Assembly (NCBI RefSeq): GCF_003052265.1
Contig: NZ_QANS01000004.1
Coordinates: forward strand, 310,414 to 374,413
Direction: 5' to 3'
DNA from: Stenotrophobium rhamnosiphilum
Lineage (GTDB): Bacteria; Pseudomonadota; Gammaproteobacteria; Nevskiales; Nevskiaceae
DNA length: 64,000 bases
This document shows positions 24,726 through 33,110 of this stretch, piece by piece. The notes below the pieces were generated by a model. That model searched no databases and had not been told where the DNA came from. It worked only from the letters and a program-made list of their open reading frames with translations. The position numbers and the translations under genes were made by a program. Position 1 is the stretch's first letter. Each line of letters begins with the position of its first letter.

Positions 24726-27127
24726 TGAAAAACTCCAAAACAAACAATAAAAATTCCAAACATTCTTCGGCTGACTGGCGTCAGCAGGATTCCGAGTTCC
24801 AGAACGAAAAAGGCCGCTATGAGGACCCGATCCCAAGCCGCGTACTGATTCTGGAAACACTCAACGAAAAGGGCAGTCCACAAACATTGGACGACCTTAT
24901 CGGTCACTTCAAACTAGGCAAGCTGACCCAGCAAGAAGCGTTGTCACGTCGTCTCGTTGCCATGCAGCGCGAAGGCCAAGCCATGCAGAACCGCAAGGGT
25001 GCATGGGGCGCGGTCACGCGTATGAATCTGGTTGCCGGCGTGGTGCAAGCGCATCGCGATGGTTTCGGATTCTTGATTCCTGATGAAGGCGGGCAAGACG
25101 TGTTTCTGCCACCACGTCAGATGCGTTCGCTGATGAACGGCGACCGTGTGTTGGTGCGAATTTCTGGCACCGATTTCAAAGGTCGTCCTGAAGGCTCTGT
25201 TGCAGAAGTTCTTGAGCGCGGCACACGCACCGTCGTCGGTCGTCTGCACTTAGATCAAGGCATCAGCTATGTGATTCCGGATAACCCACGCGTGCAGCAA
25301 GACGTGTTGATTCCACCTGACCAACGCATGGATGCCAAGAAGGGTCAGATGGTGGTTGCTGAAATCACTGCGCCGCCCGGCACACGTACCTTGCCAGTCG
25401 GCAAGATCATCGAAATTCTCGGCGAACACATGGCGCCGGGCATGGAAATTGAGGCTGCGATTCGTGCCCACAATCTGCCATTCGAATGGCCGCATGCTGT
25501 TGAAGCAGAAGCCGAAGCAATTCCAAGCACCGTACAGCCTGAGCAGATCAAAGATCGCGAAGATATTCGCAAGTTGCCGCTGGTCACGATTGACGGCGCT
25601 GATGCACGCGACTTCGATGACGCGGTGTATTGCCGCCCAGAGAAAAAAGGCTGGACGCTGTGGGTTGCAATCGCAGACGTTTCTGCTTACGTGACACCCG
25701 GCGCGCCATTGGATGTGGAAGGCGCCAAGCGTGGTAACTCGGTGTATTTCCCGCAGCGCGTGATTCCGATGCTGCCGGAAAAACTCTCCAACGGTCTGTG
25801 CTCGCTCAATCCCGATGTGGATCGCTTGTGCATGGTCTGCGAGATGCGCGTGTTGCCGAATGGCGAGATCGACAAAGCTAAATTCTACGAAGGCGTGATG
25901 CGTTCACAAGCGCGTCTGATTTACGAAGACGTCGCTAATATTCTGGACAATCCTCAAGGTGAATTGGCGCAGAAGCGCGCCAACTTGGTGCCGCATTTGC
26001 AGGCCTTGAGCAATGTGTTCGATGCATTGTTCGCTGCACGCGAAAAGCGCGGCGCGATTGATTTTGAAAGCACCGAAACTCGCATCATCTTTGGTAGCGA
26101 GCGCAAGATCGACAAGATCATTCCGGTTAAACGTAACCGCGCGCATCGCCTGATTGAAGAATGCATGATCGCGGCCAATGTTGAGTCGGCCAAGTTTGTC
26201 GAGAAGGCCAAGCTGCCGGTGCTGTATCGCATTCACGACAATCCAGATCCGACCAAGGTTCTGGCACTGCGTGAATTCCTCGCGACACGTGGTCTCAAAC
26301 TAACCGGTGGCGAAAAGCCACAGGCAATGGATTACGCGAAGGTGTTGGTGCAGGCTCGTAAACGCGAAGACGCTGCTCTGATTCAAACGGTGTTGCTGCG
26401 CTCACTGATGCAGGCCCAGTACAAGCCTGAGAACAGTGGCCACTTTGGTTTGGCGCTGACGCATTACTCGCACTTCACATCGCCAATTCGTCGTTATCCT
26501 GATTTGCTGTTGCACCGTGCGATTAAACACGCGCTGCGTATCAGCAAGAGCGGCGGTTTGTTTAAGCGAAAATCAAAAGAAGCCTTCACGTACACCGCAG
26601 AACAGATGGGCCAGATGGGCGCACATTGCTCAATGACTGAGCGCCGTGCTGATGATGCAACGCGTGACGTTTCGACTTGGCTCAAGTGCGAGTTCATGCG
26701 TGATCGCGTTGGCGAAGAATTTGGTGGTCTGATTACTTCGGTCGCTAACTTCGGTTTGTTCGTTGAACTCGAAGGCTTGTACGTTGATGGCTTGGTTCAT
26801 GTGTCTTCGCTCAAATCCGATTACTACCAGCACGATGCCAAGCAGCATCGCTTGGTGGGCGGCAAGGGCGGGCAGGTCTATGCACTCGGTGGCCGTGTAC
26901 GCGTGAAGGTTGTCCGTGTGAATCTGGACGAACGCAAGATTGATCTGGAACTGGTTGATGGTGGTGCGGCTGGCAAGCCAGCGAATTCAACCAAGCCCGC
27001 TGCTCCGGCGAAATCAGGTAGGCGTGGTGGCGGTAAGTCAGAGAAATCTGGCAAGCAATCACCGCCTCCTGCACCCGCTGAAGGCGATGCGGCTCCGACC
27101 AAGAAAAAGAGGCGCCGTCGTCGGTGA
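24725..27127 (+). CDS. rnr: ribonuclease R
   Basis: 800 aa from ATG 24725 (a TTG at 24719 is the alternative). 3'-5' exoribonuclease able to digest structured RNA. Layout: N-terminal helix-turn-helix-like domain (PSRVLILETLNEKGSPQTLDDLIGHF), two cold-shock domains (about 100-235; AHRDGFGFLIPDEGGQDVFLPP), the RNB catalytic domain (about 270-600; LVTIDGADARDFDDAVYC with the active-site aspartates, LSNGLCSLNPDVDRLCMVCEM, HYSHFTSPIRRYPDLLLHR), an S1 domain (about 660-740) and a basic tail rich in Lys, Gly and Arg ending KKKRRRRR. No clear Shine-Dalgarno; rnr promoter elements must lie within or beyond the tRNA-Leu gene. GTGA overlap with the next gene. Confidence 0.96.
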   Translation: MKNSKTNNKNSKHSSADWRQQDSEFQNEKGRYEDPIPSRVLILETLNEKGSPQTLDDLIGHFKLGKLTQQEALSRRLVAMQREGQAMQNRKGAWGAVTRMNLVAGVVQAHRDGFGFLIPDEGGQDVFLPPRQMRSLMNGDRVLVRISGTDFKGRPEGSVAEVLERGTRTVVGRLHLDQGISYVIPDNPRVQQDVLIPPDQRMDAKKGQMVVAEITAPPGTRTLPVGKIIEILGEHMAPGMEIEAAIRAHNLPFEWPHAVEAEAEAIPSTVQPEQIKDREDIRKLPLVTIDGADARDFDDAVYCRPEKKGWTLWVAIADVSAYVTPGAPLDVEGAKRGNSVYFPQRVIPMLPEKLSNGLCSLNPDVDRLCMVCEMRVLPNGEIDKAKFYEGVMRSQARLIYEDVANILDNPQGELAQKRANLVPHLQALSNVFDALFAAREKRGAIDFESTETRIIFGSERKIDKIIPVKRNRAHRLIEECMIAANVESAKFVEKAKLPVLYRIHDNPDPTKVLALREFLATRGLKLTGGEKPQAMDYAKVLVQARKREDAALIQTVLLRSLMQAQYKPENSGHFGLALTHYSHFTSPIRRYPDLLLHRAIKHALRISKSGGLFKRKSKEAFTYTAEQMGQMGAHCSMTERRADDATRDVSTWLKCEFMRDRVGEEFGGLITSVANFGLFVELEGLYVDGLVHVSSLKSDYYQHDAKQHRLVGGKGGQVYALGGRVRVKVVRVNLDERKIDLELVDGGAAGKPANSTKPAAPAKSGRRGGGKSEKSGKQSPPPAPAEGDAAPTKKKRRRRR

Positions 27128-27726
27128 GTAAGAAGCTTGCCTATCTGGTACCTGCGCTATTGGCGCTGAGCGCCTGTGCGCATCAAGGCGCTGTGGCGCC
27201 CGTTGTGCCGCAAGCTCAGCCAGAAGCGCACGCGATTCCGAATTACGTCGGCGCTAAAGTTGAGTCGCTGTCGGCGGCCTCAACCGCCGAATATATGTCG
27301 CGTGAATTTAAGGCGTTGACGAAAGCGCTGGCTGAACACACTGCCACGGATTGGCAGTCGACTCAGCTCAGCGATGGTTCAATTCGTCTGCAAATTCCAA
27401 GCAAGTTTGCGTTCGACACCAACAGTGCCGAGTTGCGTCCGGTGGCTTTGGATGTATGCGCCAAGCTTGCGCGTATTGCGCAGGAGTACAACAAAACGGT
27501 GCTTCATATTGTGGTCAGTGGCCGCGATGCGAAGCCCATTGAGTTCAGCCAAAGCTTGTCTGATCGCCGCGCCGCTGCACTCGCTGCGTATATGAGCGAG
27601 CAGGGGTTGGATGAAACCCGTTTGCGCGATGAAGGCGCGACATCAGACAAAAACGGCGCTTTGATCTTTTTGATTAAGCCCGTTGTTGCTGGTGCCGAGC
27701 CACAGGCTTGGGCATCACCGTCTTAA
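27124..27726 (+). CDS. OmpA-family lipoprotein
   Basis: 200 aa, GTG start overlapping the rnr stop. The signal ends in lipobox LSAC (Cys18), so the protein should be a lipoprotein. After a linker comes an OmpA_C-like peptidoglycan-binding domain at about residues 85-190: IPSKFAFDTNSAELRPVALDVCAKLARIAQEY, then SQSLSDRRAAALAAYMSEQGLDETRLRDEGAT. The usual NxRxRR-like region is altered (SQSLSDRRA), as in divergent members. Possible role: tethering the outer membrane to peptidoglycan. Exact orthologue not recognised. Confidence 0.8.
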   Translation: MSKKLAYLVPALLALSACAHQGAVAPVVPQAQPEAHAIPNYVGAKVESLSAASTAEYMSREFKALTKALAEHTATDWQSTQLSDGSIRLQIPSKFAFDTNSAELRPVALDVCAKLARIAQEYNKTVLHIVVSGRDAKPIEFSQSLSDRRAAALAAYMSEQGLDETRLRDEGATSDKNGALIFLIKPVVAGAEPQAWASPS

Positions 27727-27816
27727 CGCGCTGACCGATAAGATTTAAGCTATGCACTATGGCTGCAGTTTTCTGCAGCCATTTTTCTTCTGTGATTGAG
27801 TAAAGGCGAGCGAATA

Positions 27817-28563
27817 GTGGCGAATTACACGGTGATTGGCGGGTTTCATGCGGTGCTGGCAGCGCTGGAAGATGGCGAGGACAAGCCGTTTGAAATTTGG
27901 CTGTCCGACACGCGTCAGGACGAGCGCGCCCGTAAAGTAACGGCGCTGGCCAAGCAGCTAGAGGTTCCGGTTTATACCCGCGGTCGTTCAGATCTCGATC
28001 TGCGTGCGCCTGAATTGCGCCATCAAGGCGTGTTGGCGATGCTGCCTGAGCGCAAGTTTCAAGGCGAAGATGCTTTGGAAGTGCCAGCCACACCCGAGCG
28101 CATGCTTTTGGTTCTTGATGGCGTGCAAGACCCGCACAACCTCGGCGCCTGCCTCCGTACGGCTGAAGCCGCCGGCGTCGATGCCGTGATCATTCCGCGT
28201 GACCGTTCGGCCACGTTGACTGCCGTGACCCGCAAATCCGCCGCCGGCTCCGCCGAGCGCGTGCCGGTGATCGCCGTGACCAACCTTGCGCGTACGCTCG
28301 AGCGCCTCAAAGAACTGGGCTACTGGCTCACCGGTTTGGCCGGCGAAAGTACGGAAAGCATCTACGACGTCGATTTCACCGGCCCTGTGGTTCTGGTGAT
28401 GGGTGCAGAGGGCGAGGGCATGCGCCGCCTGACCAAGGAAGCCTGTGACCGTTTGGTCCGAATTCCGATGCAGGGCAAGGCCGAAAGCCTCAATGTTTCA
28501 GTCGCCTCAGCGGTTTGCCTTTACGAGGCCGTGCGCCAGCGCAGCCATAAACGCAAAAAATAG
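27817..28563 (+). CDS. rlmB: 23S rRNA (Gm2251) methyltransferase
   Basis: 248 aa from GTG 27817 (MANYTVIGGFHAVLAALE); the frame is open from a TTG at 27796. SpoU-type 2'-O-methyltransferase acting on 23S rRNA G2251. N-terminal SpoU_sub_bind part (about 1-80: FHAVLAAL ... RQDERARKVTALAKQLEVPVYTRGRSDLDLR) and C-terminal knotted domain: LLVLDGVQDPHNLGACLRTAEAAGVDAVIIPRDRSA (motif 1), VLVMGAEGEGMRRLT (motif 2) and VRIPMQGKAESLNVSVASAVCLYE (motif 3). Standard position after rnr. Confidence 0.95.
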   Translation: MANYTVIGGFHAVLAALEDGEDKPFEIWLSDTRQDERARKVTALAKQLEVPVYTRGRSDLDLRAPELRHQGVLAMLPERKFQGEDALEVPATPERMLLVLDGVQDPHNLGACLRTAEAAGVDAVIIPRDRSATLTAVTRKSAAGSAERVPVIAVTNLARTLERLKELGYWLTGLAGESTESIYDVDFTGPVVLVMGAEGEGMRRLTKEACDRLVRIPMQGKAESLNVSVASAVCLYEAVRQRSHKRKK

Positions 28564-28618
28564 GCCTAAAACAGCTTTTTACGTTGCAACAATCGGCTGA
28601 TTCCATTACTATTCGCGC

Positions 28619-28647
28619 CCCTTTATGCGTCGCATAGAGGGTTTTTA
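28619..28647 (+). terminator. intrinsic terminator after rlmB
   Basis: CCCTTTATGC / GCATAGAGGG stem followed by TTTTTATT. It separates the rnr-rlmB unit from the rpsF-rpsR-rplI ribosomal protein operon. Confidence 0.6.
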
Positions 28648-28654
28648 TTACTTG

Positions 28655-28700
28655 CTCCACCTTTAAGGGGAGCTGTGCCGCAAGGCATATCCACAAGGAA
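28655..28700 (+). ncRNA. rpsF leader, candidate S6:S18-responsive structure
   Basis: Immediately before rpsF, CTCC-A-CC with GGGGAG forms a helix with one bulged A (28655-28672), followed by TGCC-GCAA-GGCA (28676-28687), a GNRA-capped hairpin including CCG. S6:S18 complexes of diverse bacteria are known to bind an rpsF leader RNA containing a CCG element that mimics 16S rRNA. The position and content here fit that autoregulatory leader, but the exact consensus was not checked. Confidence 0.45.
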
Positions 28701-28705
28701 ATTGC

Positions 28706-29125
28706 ATGAGACATTATGAAATTGTCGTCATGGTGCATCCGGACCAGAGTGAACAGGTCCCTGCCATGCTCGAACGCTACAAAGCCATGATCGAAGGAGA
28801 CGGTGGCAAAATCCATCGTCTTGAAGATTGGGGCCGTCGTCAGCTCGCTTACCCTATCGCCAAGGCTCACAAGGCTCACTACGTTCTGTTGAACGTTGAG
28901 TGCTCGGACAAGGCGCTGGCTGAAATGGAAAACGCTTTCCGTTTCAACGACGCTGTTATCCGCAAGCTGATTGTGCGCAAAGACGACGCCGTCGCCGTGC
29001 AGTCACCGCTGTTCAAGAATCCGGAAGACGAAAAGCCTAAGGGCGAATACCGTGCGCGTGGCGATGCCCCCGCTTCCGATGAATCCGACGAGCCAGAATT
29101 GGCCGCCGACGAAGCAGGAGTCTAA
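28706..29125 (+). CDS. rpsF: 30S ribosomal protein S6
   Basis: 139 aa. Ribosomal platform protein that binds as a pair with S18. Core domain [66 protein letters not shown], then [19 protein letters not shown]. The C-terminal about 35 residues are acidic and low-complexity ([15 protein letters not shown]), like the glutamylated tail of E. coli S6. AAGGAA upstream of the ATG. Confidence 0.98.
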   Translation: MRHYEIVVMVHPDQSEQVPAMLERYKAMIEGDGGKIHRLEDWGRRQLAYPIAKAHKAHYVLLNVECSDKALAEMENAFRFNDAVIRKLIVRKDDAVAVQSPLFKNPEDEKPKGEYRARGDAPASDESDEPELAADEAGV

Positions 29126-29130
29126 GACCC

Positions 29131-29358
29131 ATGGCCGCTTATTTCCGTCGCAAGAAAACTTGCAAGTTCAGCAGCGAACACGCAGCTGAAATCGACTACA
29201 AAGACCTCGCTACTCTCAAGCAGTACATCGTTGAGAACGGCAAGATCGTGCCTAGCCGCATCACCGGCACCAAGTCGCGCTACCAGCGTCAGCTGGCTGT
29301 TGCGATCAAGCGCGCGCGTTTCCTCGCGCTGCTGCCGTACACCGATAAGCACGAGTAA
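29131..29358 (+). CDS. rpsR: 30S ribosomal protein S18
   Basis: 75 aa. Small basic ribosomal protein, partner of S6. Family sequence clear: [68 protein letters not shown]. Directly follows rpsF with a 5-nt gap. priB, found between these genes in enterics, is absent. Confidence 0.98.
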   Translation: MAAYFRRKKTCKFSSEHAAEIDYKDLATLKQYIVENGKIVPSRITGTKSRYQRQLAVAIKRARFLALLPYTDKHE

Positions 29359-29369
29359 GGAGAGACAAT

Positions 29370-29822
29370 ATGAACGTTATCCTGCTCGAAAGAGTTAAGA
29401 AGCTTGGCGATCTGGGCGACACCGTTAAGGTTAAGCCTGGCTACGGCCGTAACTACCTGCTCCCGCAGGGCAAAGCATTGCCAGCAACCGAAGCAAACCG
29501 TCAGGTTTTCGAAGCTCGCAAAGCTGATCTGATCAAGAAGGCTGGCGATAGCCTCAACGCTGCTAAGGCACGCGCTGAGAAGATCGGTGGCAAGAAGGTT
29601 GTGATCAAGGCTCGCTCGGCTGAAGAAGGCAAGCTCTACGGTTCCGTAGGTCCTGCTGACATCGTTCGCGCTGCTGCTGCTCAGGGCATCGAGATCGAGA
29701 AGAGCGAAATCGACCTGATTTCTGGCGCTATCCGCCAGACCGGCAGCTACGACATTGCTGTGCGTCTGCACACCGAAGTCGAAACCTCGCTGACCATCGT
29801 GGTTGAGGACGAGAAAGCCTAA
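29370..29822 (+). CDS. rplI: 50S ribosomal protein L9
   Basis: 150 aa. Elongated protein at the base of the L1 stalk. N-terminal domain MNVILLERVKKLGDLGDTVKVKPGYGRNYLLPQGKALPAT, long connecting helix, C-terminal domain KLYGSVGPADIVRAAAAQGIEIEKSEI. Preceded by AGGAGA. A strong terminator follows. Confidence 0.98.
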   Translation: MNVILLERVKKLGDLGDTVKVKPGYGRNYLLPQGKALPATEANRQVFEARKADLIKKAGDSLNAAKARAEKIGGKKVVIKARSAEEGKLYGSVGPADIVRAAAAQGIEIEKSEIDLISGAIRQTGSYDIAVRLHTEVETSLTIVVEDEKA

Positions 29823-29848
29823 ATTCTGGCTTGCTCTGAGTTACACTC

Positions 29849-29885
29849 AACGGCCCGCACTTTGCAGTGTGGGCCGTTTTATTTT
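29849..29885 (+). terminator. intrinsic terminator after rplI
   Basis: AACGGCCCGCAC (29849-29860) pairs with GTGTGGGCCGTT (29867-29878, one G-U), followed by TTATTTT. Confidence 0.9.
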
Positions 29886-29909
29886 GAAGCGTAAAAATAC
29901 GGGAATCCT

Positions 29910-31265
29910 GTGAGCCCATCGCCCAAACTACCGCCGCATTCAATCGAAGCCGAACAGTCTGTACTCGGCGGTTTGATGCTGGATAACCGGACTTGGAACG
30001 ACCTTGCGGATCGCATCAACGAAGAAGATTTTTATCGCGCCGATCACCAGCTGATCTTCCGCGCGATCGCCGAACTCTGCGGCACAAACAAACCTTGCGA
30101 CTTCATCACGCTCTGCGAGCACTTGCGCCATCAAGGCAAGCTTGAAGATGCGGGCGGTGTGCCGTATCTCGGCACGCTCGCCAACGACACGCCTAGCGCC
30201 GCCAACGTTATGGCTTACGCAGAAATCGTGCGTGAGCGTTCGGTGCTGCGCACGCTGATTGCAGCGGGCGGCGATATCGCTGAATTGGGTTTCCGCCCAG
30301 ATGGTCGCGGTCATTCAGAACTGATCGACGTCGCAGAACAAAAAGTATTTGCCATCCGCAACAAGTCTGCGCATGCCTCAGGCGGTTACGAAATGATGCC
30401 GCGCTTGATGGATATGGTGGAAGAACGCATTGAAAGAATGCGCACCAATCCGGGCTCACTCGCCGGTTTGCCAACCGGCTTTGATGATCTCGACAGACTC
30501 ACCACCGGCTTTCATGCAGGCGATCTAGTGATCATCGCAGGACGTCCGTCGATGGGTAAAACCAGCTTCGCGATGAACATTGCAGAGCACGTTGCGCTGA
30601 TTGAGAAAAAAGGCGTGGCTGTGTTCAGTATGGAAATGCCCGCCGACCAGCTGGCACTGCGTGTGCTGTCATCGTTTGCGCGCATCGATATGGGCAAGCT
30701 GCGTAGCGGCGAACTCGAAGATCGCGACTGGGATCGCCTGACATCAGAAGGTGGGCGAGTGCGCGAAGCACCGCTCTATATCGATGCTACCGGCGCACTG
30801 TCACCGCTAGAACTTCGTGCACGCGCGCGACGCATGAAACAGCGTCATGACATTCAACTCATCATTGTGGATTACATTCAGTTGATGCAGGTGCCAGGCA
30901 CCAAAGAAAACCGTACCAACGAAATTTCAGAAATTTCTCGTGGCCTGAAAGCGCTGGCCAAAGAACTGGAGATTCCAGTCATCGCACTGTCGCAGTTGAA
31001 TCGCGGCGTAGAACAGCGCGACAACAAACGTCCACGTATGTCGGACTTGCGTGAATCCGGCGGTATTGAGCAGGACGCCGACATCGTCGCCTTGCTTTAT
31101 CGCGACGAGGTTTACAACAAAGAATCGCCTGAAAAAGGCACGGCAGAAATCATCATCGTCAAACAGCGTAACGGACCGTTGGATACCGTGAAGGCGGCGT
31201 TCCTCGGCAAGTTCACGCGCTTTGAAAATCTGGCCAAAGGCTACGGCGACTACAGCGGCTCATGA
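29910..31265 (+). CDS. dnaB: replicative DNA helicase DnaB
   Basis: 451 aa, GTG start. Hexameric replication-fork helicase. N-terminal domain (PPHSIEAEQSVLGGLMLDNRTWND, FYRADHQLIFRAI) and RecA-like C-terminal domain: GLPTGFDDLDRLTTGFHAGDLVIIAGRPSMGKTSFAMNIAEH (Walker A near residue 210), FSMEMPADQLALRVLSS, IIVDYIQLMQ (Walker B), SQLNRGVEQRDNKRPRMSDLRESGGIEQDADIVALLYRDE. No intein. ATGA overlap with alr. Confidence 0.97.
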   Translation: MSPSPKLPPHSIEAEQSVLGGLMLDNRTWNDLADRINEEDFYRADHQLIFRAIAELCGTNKPCDFITLCEHLRHQGKLEDAGGVPYLGTLANDTPSAANVMAYAEIVRERSVLRTLIAAGGDIAELGFRPDGRGHSELIDVAEQKVFAIRNKSAHASGGYEMMPRLMDMVEERIERMRTNPGSLAGLPTGFDDLDRLTTGFHAGDLVIIAGRPSMGKTSFAMNIAEHVALIEKKGVAVFSMEMPADQLALRVLSSFARIDMGKLRSGELEDRDWDRLTSEGGRVREAPLYIDATGALSPLELRARARRMKQRHDIQLIIVDYIQLMQVPGTKENRTNEISEISRGLKALAKELEIPVIALSQLNRGVEQRDNKRPRMSDLRESGGIEQDADIVALLYRDEVYNKESPEKGTAEIIIVKQRNGPLDTVKAAFLGKFTRFENLAKGYGDYSGS

Positions 31266-32347
31266 TTCCAAGAGTCATTGCTACGATTGATCTCGCGGCG
31301 ATTCAGCACAACCTCGCACAGGTTCGTCGCTACGCACCGCAGTCGCGCGTTATGGCGGCGATTAAGGCACAAGCCTACGGGCATGGTGCAGTGCCGGTTG
31401 CGCGCGCGCTGGAAAGCACAGGCGTTGATGCGTTTGCTGTCGCGTGTCTGGAAGAAGCAATTCAATTACGCCAGGCACACATCAAGACTCCCATTGTCTT
31501 GCTCGAAGGTATTCTCTCCGCTGAAGAAGCTGTGCTCGCTGCGGATGAGCAATTCCAGATTGCTGTGCATGACCATTGGCAGCTAAGCCTGCTGGAAGCG
31601 CTGCCCGAAAGTGCTGAAGTTTCGATTTGGTTCAAGCTCGATAGCGGCATGCATCGCTTGGGCTTTCCGCTAAACGAGACTGCGAGTCTTGTTGAAATTC
31701 TTAAGCGTCGTCCACGCTGGCGCTTCATGGGTTGGATGACGCATCTGGCTTGCGCGGATGAGTTGAACAATCCGGCCACGCAGCAGCAGATCGAAAAATT
31801 TAATGCCGCACTAAAAGGTTTGCCAGGAGCGCGTTCAATCGCCAACTCTGCAGGCATCTTGGCGTGGCCCGAAACGCACGGCGATTGGGTCCGTCCGGGC
31901 CTGATGATTTATGGCGCTTCACCTTTGCCAGATCGCAGCGCAGCTGATCTTGGACTCAGAGCGGCGATGACGCTGGAGAGTCGCCTGATTGCGATTCGTG
32001 AATACGATGCGGGCGAGGGTATCGGTTACGGACAAACCTATCGCTGCCCCGAGCGCATGTCGATTGGTGTGGTTGCAGTTGGTTATGCCGACGGCGTGCC
32101 AAGAATCCTGCCGAATGGCACGCCGGTTCTCGTTAATGACACGCTAGTTCCGATGGCAGGACGCGTCTCGATGGATATGATCACCATCGATCTGCGCACA
32201 GTGCCCAATGCCAAGATTGGCGACACCGTGCGTTTATGGGGCGAGGGATTGCCTGCTGAAGTGATCGCGGCCCATGCGGGTACTTTGGCTTATGAACTGT
32301 TTTGTGGACTGACACAGCGTGTGCAGTTTGTTTACAAGCATTTCTGA
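31262..32347 (+). CDS. alr: alanine racemase
   Basis: 361 aa. PLP enzyme supplying D-alanine for peptidoglycan. The PLP lysine lies in MAAIKAQAYGHGAVPVARAL (the usual K-A-N-A-Y-G-H-G reads K-A-Q-A-Y-G-H-G here). Other hallmarks: WFKLDSGMHRLGF, the AGILAWPETHGDWVRPGLMIYG segment, EGIGYGQTYRCPE with the catalytic Tyr, and VPMAGRVSMDMITIDL. dnaB-alr order is typical. Followed by a shared terminator with the convergent FHA gene. Confidence 0.96.
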   Translation: MIPRVIATIDLAAIQHNLAQVRRYAPQSRVMAAIKAQAYGHGAVPVARALESTGVDAFAVACLEEAIQLRQAHIKTPIVLLEGILSAEEAVLAADEQFQIAVHDHWQLSLLEALPESAEVSIWFKLDSGMHRLGFPLNETASLVEILKRRPRWRFMGWMTHLACADELNNPATQQQIEKFNAALKGLPGARSIANSAGILAWPETHGDWVRPGLMIYGASPLPDRSAADLGLRAAMTLESRLIAIREYDAGEGIGYGQTYRCPERMSIGVVAVGYADGVPRILPNGTPVLVNDTLVPMAGRVSMDMITIDLRTVPNAKIGDTVRLWGEGLPAEVIAAHAGTLAYELFCGLTQRVQFVYKHF

Positions 32348-32410
32348 AACTTCCGAACATGTCGCTCCTGCGCATCCTGCGCCCGCGACATACCGTCCAT
32401 CCATGGACAT

Positions 32411-32439
32411 AAAAAAAGGCCCTCGAAGGGCCTTTTTTA
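32411..32439. terminator. bidirectional terminator between alr and the FHA gene
   Basis: AAAAAAAGGCCCT-CGA-AGGGCCTTTTTTAT: a 6-bp GC-rich stem with A-run on one side and T-run on the other, serving both convergent genes. Confidence 0.9.
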
Positions 32440-32454
32440 TTCGCTCATTAAAGC

Positions 32455-33102
32455 TTAAGCCAAGATGAAATTCATCTGAGTGCCAGCCAGTTCAATCATG
32501 TCTTGGTGATTTAGCTTGAACGCTTGGCTATCAATTTCTTTGCCATTAACCAGCGGGCGTTTGGTTTGAGCGCCGCCGACGTGGACGATGTAGTAACCGT
32601 CTGCACGGCGAGTAATTGCAGCGACTTGAACACCCGGACGGCCGACGGTCGTGAGCGCTTTGGTCAATTCCAATTCTTTGCCAGCATTCGCGCCGTTGGC
32701 GACCTTGAGTTTGCCAATCAGTGGCTTTGTTGCATCGATCTTCTGAGAGTCGAAAGCTGAGGAGAATTGGCCGGGCTTCAGAACCATGGTCCTTTGGAAG
32801 TCCTCTTCAGCCACCTTCGTGCCTTCATACTTCATCGTGTTGCGGCCGATGGAAATGACGTCGCCATCCATCAGCGGATGCTTGGCAATTTGCTTGGTAT
32901 TAACTTGCGTGCCGTTGGTGCTGTCCAGATCTTCCAAGAAAGAATCTTGCAGGATGGTAATGATCACAGCGTGATGACCAGAGACGGCTTTGTCATTCAA
33001 GCTAATGTCATTGTCGGGATGACGGCCAATGCTGACGCGCTCCTTGTCGAGCAGGATTTCCTGCGTGCTGCCATTGCCGTCCGTGACGATCAACTTGCCC
33101 AT
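32455..33102 (-). CDS. dual FHA-domain protein
   Basis: 215 aa from ATG 33102 (MGKLIVTDGNGSTQEILLD), preceded by AGAGGA; the open frame to 33120 is not needed. FHA domains bind phosphothreonine. Domain 1 (about 18-90) is canonical: VSIGRHPDNDISLNDKAVSGHHAVI ... DLDSTNGTQVN ... GDVISIGRNTMKY. Domain 2 (about 135-212) keeps the GRPG start but has no S-x-x-H and only LVNGKEID in place of the S-T-N-G-T motif, so phosphopeptide binding is doubtful. Downstream of the PP2C phosphatase and Ser/Thr kinase genes; probable adaptor or substrate of that kinase (inference). Confidence 0.9.
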   Translation of the reverse strand: MGKLIVTDGNGSTQEILLDKERVSIGRHPDNDISLNDKAVSGHHAVIITILQDSFLEDLDSTNGTQVNTKQIAKHPLMDGDVISIGRNTMKYEGTKVAEEDFQRTMVLKPGQFSSAFDSQKIDATKPLIGKLKVANGANAGKELELTKALTTVGRPGVQVAAITRRADGYYIVHVGGAQTKRPLVNGKEIDSQAFKLNHQDMIELAGTQMNFILA

Positions 33103-33110
33103 ATATCCTC

